A stretch of 64,000 nt of DNA, from the NCBI RefSeq assembly GCF_005222835.1, contig NZ_STGA01000021.1, positions 62,001 to 126,000 of the forward strand, in the 5' to 3' direction. Positions 6,793 through 15,433 of the stretch are shown piece after piece. A model generated the notes under the pieces. It saw only the letters and a list, made by a program, of their open reading frames with translations. It had not been told where the DNA came from and searched no databases. This DNA comes from Rhizobium sp. FKY42 (GTDB lineage: Bacteria > Pseudomonadota > Alphaproteobacteria > Rhizobiales > Rhizobiaceae). The stretch's first letter is position 1. Each line of letters opens with the position of its first letter. A program made the translations under genes and the position numbers.

Positions 6793-7749
6793 ATGGTGCA
6801 AATGCCCGTCTATATTGGAAAGCGTCTGCTGGTCGCCATTCCGACCTTGCTGATCATCTCCATCTTTGTTTTTTCGCTTCAGAAGCTGCTTCCCGGTGAT
6901 CCCATCATGGCCATGGCCGGTGAAGAGCGTGATCCAGCGGTGCTTGAGCCGCTTCGGGAGAAGTATCACCTCAATGATCCAATCCCCGTGCAATATGTTC
7001 GCTGGCTCGGTGGTGTTGCCCAGGGTGATCTTGGCGTTTCCTTACGCACTAATCAGCCGGTCCTTGAACTGATCGGGCAGAAGCTGCCGGTCACGATCCA
7101 GCTCGCCGTCATGTCGATGTTCTTCGCCGTCATCATCGGCGTGCCGATGGGCATACTGGCGGCGGTGAAAAAGAATACGATCCTCGATTACATCGCCAAT
7201 CTGGTCGCGTTGTCCGGCTTGTCGGTACCGAACTTCTGGCTCGGCATCATGCTGATCCTGCTGATTTCGGTAAACCTTGGCTGGCTTCCGGCCTCGGGGT
7301 TCGAGTCGATTTTCGTGGATCCGGTGCGATCCATTCAGACGATGCTGATGCCATCCTTCGTTCTTGGAACCGGGCTTGCGGCAACGCTGATGCGCCATAC
7401 GCGTTCTGCAATGCTTGGTGTTCTTTCCTCGGATTACATCCGGACAGCCCGCGCCAAAGGTTTGTCGCCTAGGGAAGTGATCCTGTCCCATAGCTTCCGC
7501 AATGCCTTGCTGCCGGTTGTCACGCTCAGCGCGCTGCTTTTCGGCGAATTGCTGGCCGGAGCTGTATTGACGGAGCAGATCTTCACGATTCCCGGCTTCG
7601 GGAAGCTTATTGTCGATGCCGTCTTCAACCGCGATTATGCCGTTGTGCAGGGCGTTGTCATGTGCACGGCGGTCGGTTTCCTCGTCATGAACCTCGCTGC
7701 CGACATCCTTTACGTGCTGCTGAATCCAAGACTGAGGGCAACGCTATGA
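6793..7749 (+). CDS. ABC importer permease, DppB/GsiC type
   Basis: This 318-residue inner-membrane protein is one half of the transport channel. It has an N-terminal segment with the family LLPGDP motif (residues 33-38), five further membrane segments, and the cytoplasmic EAA-like loop that contacts the ATPase (RTARAKGLSPREVILSHSFRNALLP, around 217-240). The C-terminus shows the conserved TIPGFGKLIVDAVFNRDYAVVQG. ATGs at 6793 and 6802 are both possible and differ by three residues. The stop overlaps the start of the next permease gene by 4 bp (ATGA), so translation is coupled. Confidence 0.92.
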   Translation: MVQMPVYIGKRLLVAIPTLLIISIFVFSLQKLLPGDPIMAMAGEERDPAVLEPLREKYHLNDPIPVQYVRWLGGVAQGDLGVSLRTNQPVLELIGQKLPVTIQLAVMSMFFAVIIGVPMGILAAVKKNTILDYIANLVALSGLSVPNFWLGIMLILLISVNLGWLPASGFESIFVDPVRSIQTMLMPSFVLGTGLAATLMRHTRSAMLGVLSSDYIRTARAKGLSPREVILSHSFRNALLPVVTLSALLFGELLAGAVLTEQIFTIPGFGKLIVDAVFNRDYAVVQGVVMCTAVGFLVMNLAADILYVLLNPRLRATL

Positions 7750-8615
7750 GCGCCGTCTCCCAGACCGCTGTTCCTGCCAAACGCGAAAGCAGCCGTGCCT
7801 GGCGCAAGCTGAAGGCAAACCGCAGCTCCGTTGCTGGCTTCATCATCATTATATTCTTCGTGGCTTTGGCTGCACTGGCACCGGTTCTGCCTATTCCGGA
7901 TCCTGTGGTAACCAGTTGGTCGGCTATCCGCAAGGCACCGTCCGCGGCGCATTGGCTGGGCACGGATGATCTTGGCCGGGATATCCTCTCGCGCATGGTC
8001 TGGGGCGCGCAGGCATCGCTCATGGCTGGAGTGTTTTCCGTTGCTATTGCAGTGGTGATAGGAGTGCCGTTCGGCATTCTCGCCGGCTATTTCGGCGGCT
8101 GGGTGGATCTCATCATATCGCGCATCACCGAAGCGCTGCTTGCCATGCCGTTCCTGATCATGGCGATCGCGCTTGCTGCATTTCTTGGTCCAAGCCTGAC
8201 CAATGCCATGATAGCCATCGGCCTCAGTGCCATGCCGATTTTTGTCCGTTTGACGCGTGGGCAGGTACTGGCTGTGAAGCAGGAGGATTTCGTCGAGGGC
8301 GCACGGTCTGTGGGCCTCGGCCATCTCGATATTATGCTGCGTTACATTCTGCCGAATGTCACGGCACCGATCATCGTGCAGGCCACCTTGACGGTCGCGA
8401 CGGCGATCATTGCCGAAGCCTCGCTCTCCTTCCTCGGGCTTGGTCAGCAGCCACCTGCCGCCAGCTGGGGCTCCATGCTGAATGTTGCGAAGAACTTCCT
8501 GACACAGGCCCCTTGGATGGCCATGTGGCCTGGCATCGCAATTTTCCTCGTCGTCATCGGTTTCAATCTCCTGGGTGATGGTCTGCGTGATGCGCTGGAC
8601 CCCCGCGAAAATTAA
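7746..8615 (+). CDS. ABC importer permease, DppC/GsiD type
   Basis: The second channel subunit has 289 residues, an N-terminal cytoplasmic tail and about six membrane segments. The family landmarks are HWLGTDDLGRDILSRMVWGAQASL near residue 62, the EAA-like loop VEGARSVGLGHLDIMLRYILPN near 185, and SFLGLGQQPPAASWGSML near 225. The ATG at 7746 overlaps the previous stop by 4 bp. A longer in-frame reading upstream is just the alternative frame of the preceding gene. It should form a heterodimer with the product of 6793-7749. Confidence 0.93.
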   Translation: MSAVSQTAVPAKRESSRAWRKLKANRSSVAGFIIIIFFVALAALAPVLPIPDPVVTSWSAIRKAPSAAHWLGTDDLGRDILSRMVWGAQASLMAGVFSVAIAVVIGVPFGILAGYFGGWVDLIISRITEALLAMPFLIMAIALAAFLGPSLTNAMIAIGLSAMPIFVRLTRGQVLAVKQEDFVEGARSVGLGHLDIMLRYILPNVTAPIIVQATLTVATAIIAEASLSFLGLGQQPPAASWGSMLNVAKNFLTQAPWMAMWPGIAIFLVVIGFNLLGDGLRDALDPREN

Positions 8616-8633
8616 GTCTGAAAGGCATTGTTG

Positions 8634-10421
8634 ATGAGTGACTTCACGACGCGTCCTGAAATTCTCGGCACTTTCGGTGTCGTGACCTCGACCCACTGGA
8701 TTGCTTCCGCCGTGGGCATGAGCATTCTGGAAAAGGGCGGTAACGCATTCGACGCAGCCGTTGCCACCGCCTTCGTGCTTCAGGTTGTAGAGCCGCATCT
8801 CTGTGGTCCGGGCGGCGATATGCCGGCGATCATCTATTCGAAGAAGAGCGACAAGGTTGAGGTGATTTGTGCCCAGGGTCCAGCGCCCGCAGGTGCCACA
8901 ATAGAGCACTACACTGCGGAAGGTTTGAAACTCATTCCGGGCGATGGCCTGCTGGCAACCGTCATCCCCGGCGCGTTCGATGGCTGGATGCTCATGCTGC
9001 GCGATTATGGCAGCATGTCCGTTCGCGAAGTGCTCGAGCCTGCAATCTATTACGCTGAACATGGGCATCCCGTGCTGCCGCGTGTTTCGGCAACCATCAA
9101 GGGCTTGGCGGACTTCTTCGCGAAAGAATGGCCAACCTCGTTCGAGACCTGGCTGCCGGGTGGATCTGCACCGGAGCCACATTCAAACTTCCGCAATCCG
9201 GTTCTCGCGGAAACATGGAAGCGTATCATCTCGGAGTCAGAGAGTGCCACCGGCAGCCGCGAGGACAAGGTTCAGTTAGCCCGTGATGCCTTCTATCGCG
9301 GTTTTGTGGCCGACTCGATTGACCGCTACCTGAAGACGGCGGAGGTAATGGATGCGAGCGGCCAGCGCCATAAGGCGGTGCTGACCGCTGACGACATGGC
9401 AGGATATTCGGCGACGATCGAAGCCCCGCAGACCTTCGACTACAATGATTGGACTGTTGCCAAGACTCTCGCATGGGGGCAGGGGCCAGTCTTGCTGCAA
9501 TCCCTCGCGTTGTTGAAGGGATTTGACCTGCAAGCAATGGACCCGACCGGTCCGGACTTCGTGCACCATGTGGTGGAAGCAATGAAGCTCGCCTATGCCG
9601 ATCGCGAGGTCTATTACGGTGACCCGGAATTCGGCCAGATACCGACCGAATTTCTCCTGTCAGAAGGCTACAACACCGAGCGCCGCAAACTCATTTCTGA
9701 CACGGCTTCCATGGAACTGAGACCCGGCCTTGTTCCCGGCTACGAAAGCCAGCGCGATGCGACCATGGCCATGCTGGCGGAATTTTCCGGCAAGGGCGCG
9801 GTCTACGAGCCGACAATGGCGCATTTGTCTGAGAAGAAAGGCGATACCGTCCATATCGATGTCATCGATCGCTGGGGCAACATGGTCTCGACAACGCCGT
9901 CGGGCGGTTGGCTGCAATCTTCGCCGGTCGTGCCCGGCCTCGGCTTCCCGCTGAACTCGCGCGCACAGATGTTCTGGCTGAAAGACGGACTGCCGACATC
10001 GCTGGCGCCCGGCAAGCGCCCTCGCACGACATTGACGCCCTCGCTCGCGCTCTATCAGGGTAAGCCGACGCTTGCGTTCGGAACTCCGGGAGGCGACCAA
10101 CAGGACCAGTGGCAATTGCCCTTCTTCCTGCGCTACGCACATCACGGCAAAAACCTTCAAGCCGCAATCGATGCGCCGCTGTTCCATACGACTCACTTTC
10201 CGGGCTCGTTCTATCCGCGCACATCGGAACCGGGGCAAATCATGGTGGAAGCAGGTTTCGGGGAGGCGACGATCGCGGAGCTACGCCGTCGCGGCCATCA
10301 GGTCACAGTGGCCGAAAACTGGACGGTCGGTCGCTTGACGGCTGCGCGCCGTGACGCGGATGGCCTGCTGCGTGCGGCAGCGACACCGCGATTGATGCAA
10401 GCTTATGCTGTGGGGCGTTGA
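8634..10421 (+). CDS. Gamma-glutamyltransferase-family Ntn hydrolase
   Basis: Family enzymes are made as a precursor that cuts itself and hydrolyses or transfers gamma-glutamyl groups, as from glutathione. The 595-residue protein has the N-terminal GNAFDAAVATAFVLQVVEPHLCGPGGD block and, at residues 403-415, the autoprocessing site GDTVHIDVIDRWG. Thr405 is the predicted nucleophile and first residue of the small subunit (405-595). Downstream PSGGW and GLGFPLNSRAQMF replace the classical sequences. No clear signal peptide is visible, unlike periplasmic GGTs, so it may act in the cytoplasm after import. It could also be a related amidohydrolase rather than a true GGT. ATG 8634 is preferred over the TTG at 8628. 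Confidence 0.85.
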   Translation: MSDFTTRPEILGTFGVVTSTHWIASAVGMSILEKGGNAFDAAVATAFVLQVVEPHLCGPGGDMPAIIYSKKSDKVEVICAQGPAPAGATIEHYTAEGLKLIPGDGLLATVIPGAFDGWMLMLRDYGSMSVREVLEPAIYYAEHGHPVLPRVSATIKGLADFFAKEWPTSFETWLPGGSAPEPHSNFRNPVLAETWKRIISESESATGSREDKVQLARDAFYRGFVADSIDRYLKTAEVMDASGQRHKAVLTADDMAGYSATIEAPQTFDYNDWTVAKTLAWGQGPVLLQSLALLKGFDLQAMDPTGPDFVHHVVEAMKLAYADREVYYGDPEFGQIPTEFLLSEGYNTERRKLISDTASMELRPGLVPGYESQRDATMAMLAEFSGKGAVYEPTMAHLSEKKGDTVHIDVIDRWGNMVSTTPSGGWLQSSPVVPGLGFPLNSRAQMFWLKDGLPTSLAPGKRPRTTLTPSLALYQGKPTLAFGTPGGDQQDQWQLPFFLRYAHHGKNLQAAIDAPLFHTTHFPGSFYPRTSEPGQIMVEAGFGEATIAELRRRGHQVTVAENWTVGRLTAARRDADGLLRAAATPRLMQAYAVGR

Positions 10422-10423
10422 CC

Positions 10424-11182
10424 ATGACCTATTCGATCGTTGCAAGAGATCCGGAGACCGGACATCTGGGCATCGCCGTTGCCAGTCGCTTCTTCGCCGT
10501 TGGTTGCGCCGTGCCCTACATTCGGGGCGGAGTTGGCGCTGTTGCTACGCAAGCCTTCGTTAGCCCGCTTTACGGCACCGACGGCCTGAAAATGCTGGGC
10601 GAGGGCAAGTCTCCGGAAGAGATCATTAGGATTGTGACGAAGCGCGATGACGGCGCAGAACAGCGCCAGATGCACCTGATCGACGCATCGGGCCGGAACG
10701 CAGCGTTCACCGGTTCCAAATGCATAGATTGGGCAGGCCATCTGGTTGCCGAAAATGTATCTGTGGCCGGAAACATGCTGGCAGGGCCTCACGTTGTTGA
10801 AGAGACAATGCGCGCTTACCAAGAGAAGTTGCATATGCCTTTTGCGGAAAGGCTCCTTGCCGTAATGGAAGCGGGCGAGGCGGCAGGCGGCGACAAGCGT
10901 GGCAAGCAATCTGCTGCTCTCGTCATCTATCGTGATCAGGATTATGCCTGGTTGAACATTCGCGCCGATGATCATGGCGATCCCCTTGCGGAACTGCGTC
11001 GGCTTTATGCTGTTGCGCAGGAGCGATACATCTATGTGGCGGAAACGATGCCAACGCGCAGCAACCCGCACGGCATTATTGATCGTACCATCATTGATCA
11101 GAAGATCGCCGCCCTTGAAGCAGAACGCGCTGCTGCTGGCCGCGCATCTGCATCCTTCTCTACACCGAGGATGCCCAAATGA
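10424..11182 (+). CDS. DUF1028 family protein
   Basis: The 252-residue protein begins MTYSIVARDPETGHLGIAVAS, the hallmark of DUF1028. The family is thought to have an Ntn-hydrolase-like fold, though its reaction is not established. Further conserved blocks are GVGAVATQAF near 36, QMHLIDASG near 85 and VAGNMLAG near 117. In other bacteria DUF1028 genes often accompany peptide transporters and gamma-glutamyltransferase-like genes, as here. The start lies 2 bp after the GGT-like stop, and its own stop overlaps the ATPase start by 4 bp. It is therefore embedded in the operon and likely acts on the imported substrate, perhaps as a second amidase. The function is inference. Confidence 0.85.
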   Translation: MTYSIVARDPETGHLGIAVASRFFAVGCAVPYIRGGVGAVATQAFVSPLYGTDGLKMLGEGKSPEEIIRIVTKRDDGAEQRQMHLIDASGRNAAFTGSKCIDWAGHLVAENVSVAGNMLAGPHVVEETMRAYQEKLHMPFAERLLAVMEAGEAAGGDKRGKQSAALVIYRDQDYAWLNIRADDHGDPLAELRRLYAVAQERYIYVAETMPTRSNPHGIIDRTIIDQKIAALEAERAAAGRASASFSTPRMPK

Positions 11183-12987
11183 CCGCAGAACCCATACTTT
11201 CGGTTCGCAGCCTGACGACCTCATTTCGTGTCGATGGTGAGTGGAAGCCTGTCGTTCGAGATGTGTCCTTCGATATCAGGCCCGGCGAGACGCTGGCGAT
11301 CGTCGGCGAATCCGGTTCGGGCAAGAGCGTCACCTTGCTCTCCATCATGCGGCTTCTCGCGCATAGCACGAGCCGCATCGAAGGTCAGGTGCTGCTCAAC
11401 GGACGTGATCTGTTGAGCCTGTCCGAGAAAGAGATACGCGCAGTCCGCGGTAATGAGGTCTCCATGATCTTTCAGGAGCCGATGACATCGCTGAACCCGA
11501 TCTTCACGATCGGTCGGCAGATCTCGGAAGTGCTGACGCGCCATAAGGGAATGTCAGCCACTTATGCCCGCACCGAGACCATCCGCATGCTGGAGAAGGT
11601 GCGCATTCCGAACGCAGCTTCCCGCTTCAACGAGTACCCTCATCAGTTTTCCGGCGGCATGCGCCAGCGTGTCATGATCGCCATGGCATTGGCTTCTCGG
11701 CCGAAACTGCTTATCGCTGACGAACCGACGACGGCACTTGATGTCACAATACAGGGCCAGATCCTGGACCTCATCAAGACGCTGCAGGAGGAGGAGGGCA
11801 TGTCTGTTCTCTTCATCACGCACGATATGGGTGTGGTCGCTGAGATCGCAGACCGCACCGTCGTGATGTTCCGGGGCGATGCGGTGGAGAGCGGCGAGAC
11901 AGAGCAGATCTTTCATCGGGGGCAGCATCCCTATACCCGCGCGCTTCTTTCTGCCGTACCGAGACTAGGGTCGATGGAAGGGCAGGCCGTGCCGCTACGG
12001 TTCCCGATTGTCGATACGGTCACGGGTATCACGACCGAGCCGCAGCCGAGCAGGACGATGCCCGAACGGGATGCTCCGATCCTGAAGGTCGAGAACCTCG
12101 TAACCCGCTTTCCGGTTCGCTCAGGCCTGTTCAGTCGCCAGACCGGTTCGATCCATGCGGTCGAAAATGTTTCCTTCGATTTGAAGCAGGGCGAGACTCT
12201 GGCGCTTGTCGGTGAGTCCGGCTGTGGCAAGTCGACGACCGGACGCTCGGTCATGCGGTTGATAGAACCCACCTCCGGTGACATTCGCCTCGATGGCCAG
12301 AATGTACGGGAGCTCGGATCCTCGCAATTGCAGCGCATGCGCAAAAGCATCCAGATGATTTTTCAGGATCCATTCTCAAGCCTCAATCCGCGTATGTCAG
12401 TTGGACAGGCGATCGCTGAACCATTTCTCAAGCATGGAATGGGCAATGCGGCTGAGGCCAAACAGAAGACGGCAGACCTTTTGGAGCGGGTGGGTCTATC
12501 AGCATCCATGATGAACCGTTATCCGCATGAGTTCTCCGGCGGACAGCGTCAGCGAATTGCCATCGCCCGTGCACTTTCACTCGATCCGAAGGTGATCGTT
12601 GCAGACGAGTCCGTTTCGGCTCTGGACGTTTCAATCAAAGCGCAGGTCTGCAACCTGCTTCTGGATCTGCAGGAACAACTGGACCTCGCGTTCCTGTTTA
12701 TCAGCCACGACATGGCCGTCGTAGAACGGGTAAGCCACCGCGTTGCGGTTATGTATCTGGGCGAGATTGTGGAGATTGGCCCGCGGGCTGCCGTATTTGA
12801 AAATCCGCAGCACCCTTACACACGCAAGCTTATGTCGGCGGTTCCCGTGCCGGATCCTGCAAGACGCGGCATTCGCCGTGGGCTGATGGAGGAAGAATTG
12901 AACAGTCCAGTGCGACCCATGGGCTATCAGTCGCCAAAGCGGGAATATCGCGAAGTCTCCGCGGGCCACATCGTTCAAGTGGCGTGA
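11179..12987 (+). CDS. Double ATP-binding subunit of the peptide/glutathione-type ABC importer (GsiA-like)
   Basis: Two complete ATPase domains are fused in 602 residues, so one polypeptide powers both permeases. Domain 1 has Walker [10 protein letters not shown] near residue 42, signature FSGGMRQR and Walker [13 protein letters not shown]. Domain 2 has GESGCGKST near 344, FSGGQRQR and [12 protein letters not shown]. Each domain is followed by the oligopeptide-type C-terminal region with HPYTR. E. coli GsiA has the same two-in-one arrangement and is encoded with an Ntn hydrolase gene (iaaA), a useful parallel. This is the last gene of the operon. It converges on radC with only 9 bp between stops. 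Confidence 0.93.
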   Translation: MTAEPILSVRSLTTSFRVDGEWKPVVRDVSFDIRPGETLAIVGESGSGKSVTLLSIMRLLAHSTSRIEGQVLLNGRDLLSLSEKEIRAVRGNEVSMIFQEPMTSLNPIFTIGRQISEVLTRHKGMSATYARTETIRMLEKVRIPNAASRFNEYPHQFSGGMRQRVMIAMALASRPKLLIADEPTTALDVTIQGQILDLIKTLQEEEGMSVLFITHDMGVVAEIADRTVVMFRGDAVESGETEQIFHRGQHPYTRALLSAVPRLGSMEGQAVPLRFPIVDTVTGITTEPQPSRTMPERDAPILKVENLVTRFPVRSGLFSRQTGSIHAVENVSFDLKQGETLALVGESGCGKSTTGRSVMRLIEPTSGDIRLDGQNVRELGSSQLQRMRKSIQMIFQDPFSSLNPRMSVGQAIAEPFLKHGMGNAAEAKQKTADLLERVGLSASMMNRYPHEFSGGQRQRIAIARALSLDPKVIVADESVSALDVSIKAQVCNLLLDLQEQLDLAFLFISHDMAVVERVSHRVAVMYLGEIVEIGPRAAVFENPQHPYTRKLMSAVPVPDPARRGIRRGLMEEELNSPVRPMGYQSPKREYREVSAGHIVQVA

Positions 12988-12996
12988 TAGAGATCG

Positions 12997-13830
12997 TCAG
13001 ATCAGGCGCAAGCCCTTGAAGCTCACATGGCCGTCCTTACCGATGATGATGTGATCATGCACGGTGATTCCGAGCGGTTTCGCCGTCTGGATGATCGTAT
13101 TGGTCATATCGATATCGGCTCGTGACGGCGTCGGATCGCCTGACGGGTGATTGTGCACCAGAATGATCGCTGTCGCAGAAAGTTCCAACGCCCGACGCAC
13201 TACTTCGCGAGGGTAGACGGGCGTGTGATCCACCGTTCCTCGTCCCTGTATTTCGTCGGCTATCAATGTGTTGCGCTTGTCGAGGAACAGGATGCGGAAC
13301 TGCTCACGCGATTCGTAGGCCATGGCGGCATGGCAGTAATCGATCACAGAGGACCAGGAACCCAGTACCTGCTTGTCGCGCAACTCGCTTTTCAGTATCC
13401 GCTGACCAACAGACGCGATGAGCTTCAGATCCAGCGCAACTGCTTCGCCGACCCCCTTAACCTCTTGAAGAAGCTGGACCGACGCTCCAAAGACGCCAGC
13501 CAGATTTCCGAAGCGGTCAATCAGCGCCTTGGCAATCGGCTTGGTATCCCGCCTTGGAATCAGCCGGAAAAGCAGCAGTTCGAGGATCTCGTAATCGGCA
13601 AGTGCTGTGTCACCGTTTTCTCGGTACCTGGCACGCAAACGTTCGCGATGACCGTGATAGTGAGCCGACTTATCATCTTCCTTGGCAAATGGCACAGGTC
13701 TCTTCAAGCCGGCTGCCTTTGGTGCCTGTTCCGCAAAGAAGCTTCGCTCATCCGCGAACAGGTCGTTCGTTTCCTCTTCGGCTTCCGGAAAACCCTGCTG
13801 CGTGGATGGAGGCACGGAAGATTGCGTCAT
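12997..13830 (-). CDS. radC: RadC-family JAMM/MPN-domain protein
   Basis: The 277-residue protein has an N-terminal UPF0758 region with a helix-hairpin-helix-like segment ([18 protein letters not shown]) and a C-terminal JAMM metallo-domain with the zinc-binding [14 protein letters not shown] motif. The name comes from an old assignment to DNA repair. The biochemical role of the family is still unsettled. The ATG at 13828-13830 is preceded by AAAGGGAA and lies 10 bp after map, so a longer upstream reading through the map stop is unlikely. The residues before the RadC domain (about 50) are low-complexity and acidic. Confidence 0.9.
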   Translation of the reverse strand: MTQSSVPPSTQQGFPEAEEETNDLFADERSFFAEQAPKAAGLKRPVPFAKEDDKSAHYHGHRERLRARYRENGDTALADYEILELLLFRLIPRRDTKPIAKALIDRFGNLAGVFGASVQLLQEVKGVGEAVALDLKLIASVGQRILKSELRDKQVLGSWSSVIDYCHAAMAYESREQFRILFLDKRNTLIADEIQGRGTVDHTPVYPREVVRRALELSATAIILVHNHPSGDPTPSRADIDMTNTIIQTAKPLGITVHDHIIIGKDGHVSFKGLRLI

Positions 13831-13840
13831 CGATTCCCTT

Positions 13841-14674
13841 TCACAGAGGCGGCAGCCCCGGACGATCCAACCCGCTGGGAGAGAGGGTGAAGATTTCGCA
13901 TCCTGTTGCAGTGACACCAACTGCATGTTCGTATTGGGCAGACAGCGAGCGGTCACGGGTCACGGCCGTCCAACCATCGGAAAGAACCTTCACATGCGGC
14001 TTGCCCAGGTTAATCATGGGTTCGATGGTGAAAATCATGCCTTCGCGCAATTCTGGACCTTCGTCTGCACGCCCGTAATGCAGAATGTTCGGGCTGTCGT
14101 GAAACAGGCGGCCCACCCCATGACCACAGAAATCCCGAACTACCGAGCAGCGTTCTGCCTCGGCGAATGTCTGTATCGCTTCGCCGATGGCACCGGTGCG
14201 GACACCTGGCCGGACGACGGAAATGCCGCGCATCAGGCATTCATAGGTCACCTCCATCAGGCGCTCGGCTGCGCGCTTCACCTGACCGACCGGATACATA
14301 CGGCTGGAATCGCCATGCCAGCCGTCCACGATGTAGGTTACATCGATGTTGACGATGTCGCCCTCGCGCAGTGGCTTGTCTTCCGGCATACCATGGCAAA
14401 CGACGTGATTGATCGACGTGCAGACGGAGTATTTGTAACCGCGATAATTCAGTGTGGCGGGCAGGGCGCCATGATCTGCTCCGAACTCGAAAACGAAGCG
14501 GTCGATTTCATTCGTCGTGACACCGGGCTTCACGATTGATGCCAGCTCATCAAGGCATCGCGCTGTCAGTTGACAGGCCTTGCGCATGCCGTCGAAGTCC
14601 GCAGCGGTGTCATACAGCCGGATTGCACCCGTGTTCTTCTTTGGCGCCGATGCTGCGTCGATATAGGTAACCAT
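13841..14674 (-). CDS. map: Methionine aminopeptidase, type I
   Basis: The enzyme removes the initiator methionine from nascent proteins. The 277-residue sequence carries all five metal ligands of the family in order: the two aspartates in [14 protein letters not shown], the histidine of CGHGVG, the glutamate in FTIEPM and the one in QYEHAVGV. The substrate-site histidine in HVVCHG is also present. Genes follow in the order sfsA, map, radC with small gaps, an arrangement consistent with cotranscription. Confidence 0.97.
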   Translation of the reverse strand: MVTYIDAASAPKKNTGAIRLYDTAADFDGMRKACQLTARCLDELASIVKPGVTTNEIDRFVFEFGADHGALPATLNYRGYKYSVCTSINHVVCHGMPEDKPLREGDIVNIDVTYIVDGWHGDSSRMYPVGQVKRAAERLMEVTYECLMRGISVVRPGVRTGAIGEAIQTFAEAERCSVVRDFCGHGVGRLFHDSPNILHYGRADEGPELREGMIFTIEPMINLGKPHVKVLSDGWTAVTRDRSLSAQYEHAVGVTATGCEIFTLSPSGLDRPGLPPL

Positions 14675-14704
14675 GGATTCACTTTCGTCTCGCTCGCACC
14701 GGTT

Positions 14705-15421
14705 TTAATCAGGCTGCTCGCTTTCGTCTATCGGGATCAACCTTTCGGCAAAAATTCCTTGAGGGGAAATCGCGCAACTCAGCGCATAGGCTTCCACTCC
14801 GTGGCGTAGCGCCTCTCGGAATGCCGCCCCATACTTCGGGTCCAGATCGTCGCAAATTCTGAGGTTCGCGCAATCGTTCCTTTGGATGACGTAAAGCATG
14901 ACCCCGCGATGTCCGGATTGGACGACGGATACCAGCTCATTGAGGTGCTTGGCCCCGCGTTCCGTTACCGAATCGGGAAACTCTGCAAGTCCTGGTCTGC
15001 GCATGAAATGCACATTCTTGACCTCGATGTAGGCGTCCGGCTTGCCTTCTTCCCGCAGCAAAATGTCGATGCGGGAATTGATGCCGTAACGTTGCTCTCG
15101 CTTAAGGATTGCCGTGGCAGACAGTGTCGGCAGCAACCCGCTGAGCACCGCTTCTTCCGCAATCTTGTTCGGCACGGCGGTATTGATGCCAACAAGTGTG
15201 CCATCCGCCTGCACCAGTTCGAGCATGTGGCGGTATTTGCGGGTAGGGTTGTTGTGCAGCGACAGCCAGATTTCCGAACCCGGTGTCGTTAGTCCGCGCA
15301 TGGAGCCGGTATTAGGGCAGGAGCCTGTAATCACCTCACCATCCGCTAACTCCGCGTCGAACAAAAAACGTTTGTAGCAGCGGATCAACCGCGCCGGGAC
15401 AAGAGGCGTTAAAAACTTCAT
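14705..15421 (-). CDS. sfsA: Sugar fermentation stimulation protein SfsA
   Basis: The 238-residue protein matches SfsA, with the N-terminal [28 protein letters not shown] and the central EVKNVHFM, which resembles a nuclease-type catalytic lysine region, then [16 protein letters not shown]. In E. coli it binds DNA and affects maltose metabolism genes. The molecular role elsewhere is not settled. It starts 12 bp after phaC and precedes map by 30 bp, so it probably belongs to the same transcript. Confidence 0.93.
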   Translation of the reverse strand: MKFLTPLVPARLIRCYKRFLFDAELADGEVITGSCPNTGSMRGLTTPGSEIWLSLHNNPTRKYRHMLELVQADGTLVGINTAVPNKIAEEAVLSGLLPTLSATAILKREQRYGINSRIDILLREEGKPDAYIEVKNVHFMRRPGLAEFPDSVTERGAKHLNELVSVVQSGHRGVMLYVIQRNDCANLRICDDLDPKYGAAFREALRHGVEAYALSCAISPQGIFAERLIPIDESEQPD

Positions 15422-15433
15422 GAATGAATGTGC

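Noticed and set aside
7710..9182. 490-codon open frame on the minus strand across the permease and GGT genes
   Set aside because: It crosses two well-supported genes and has a low-complexity, His/Arg-rich composition typical of an antisense reading of GC-rich coding DNA.
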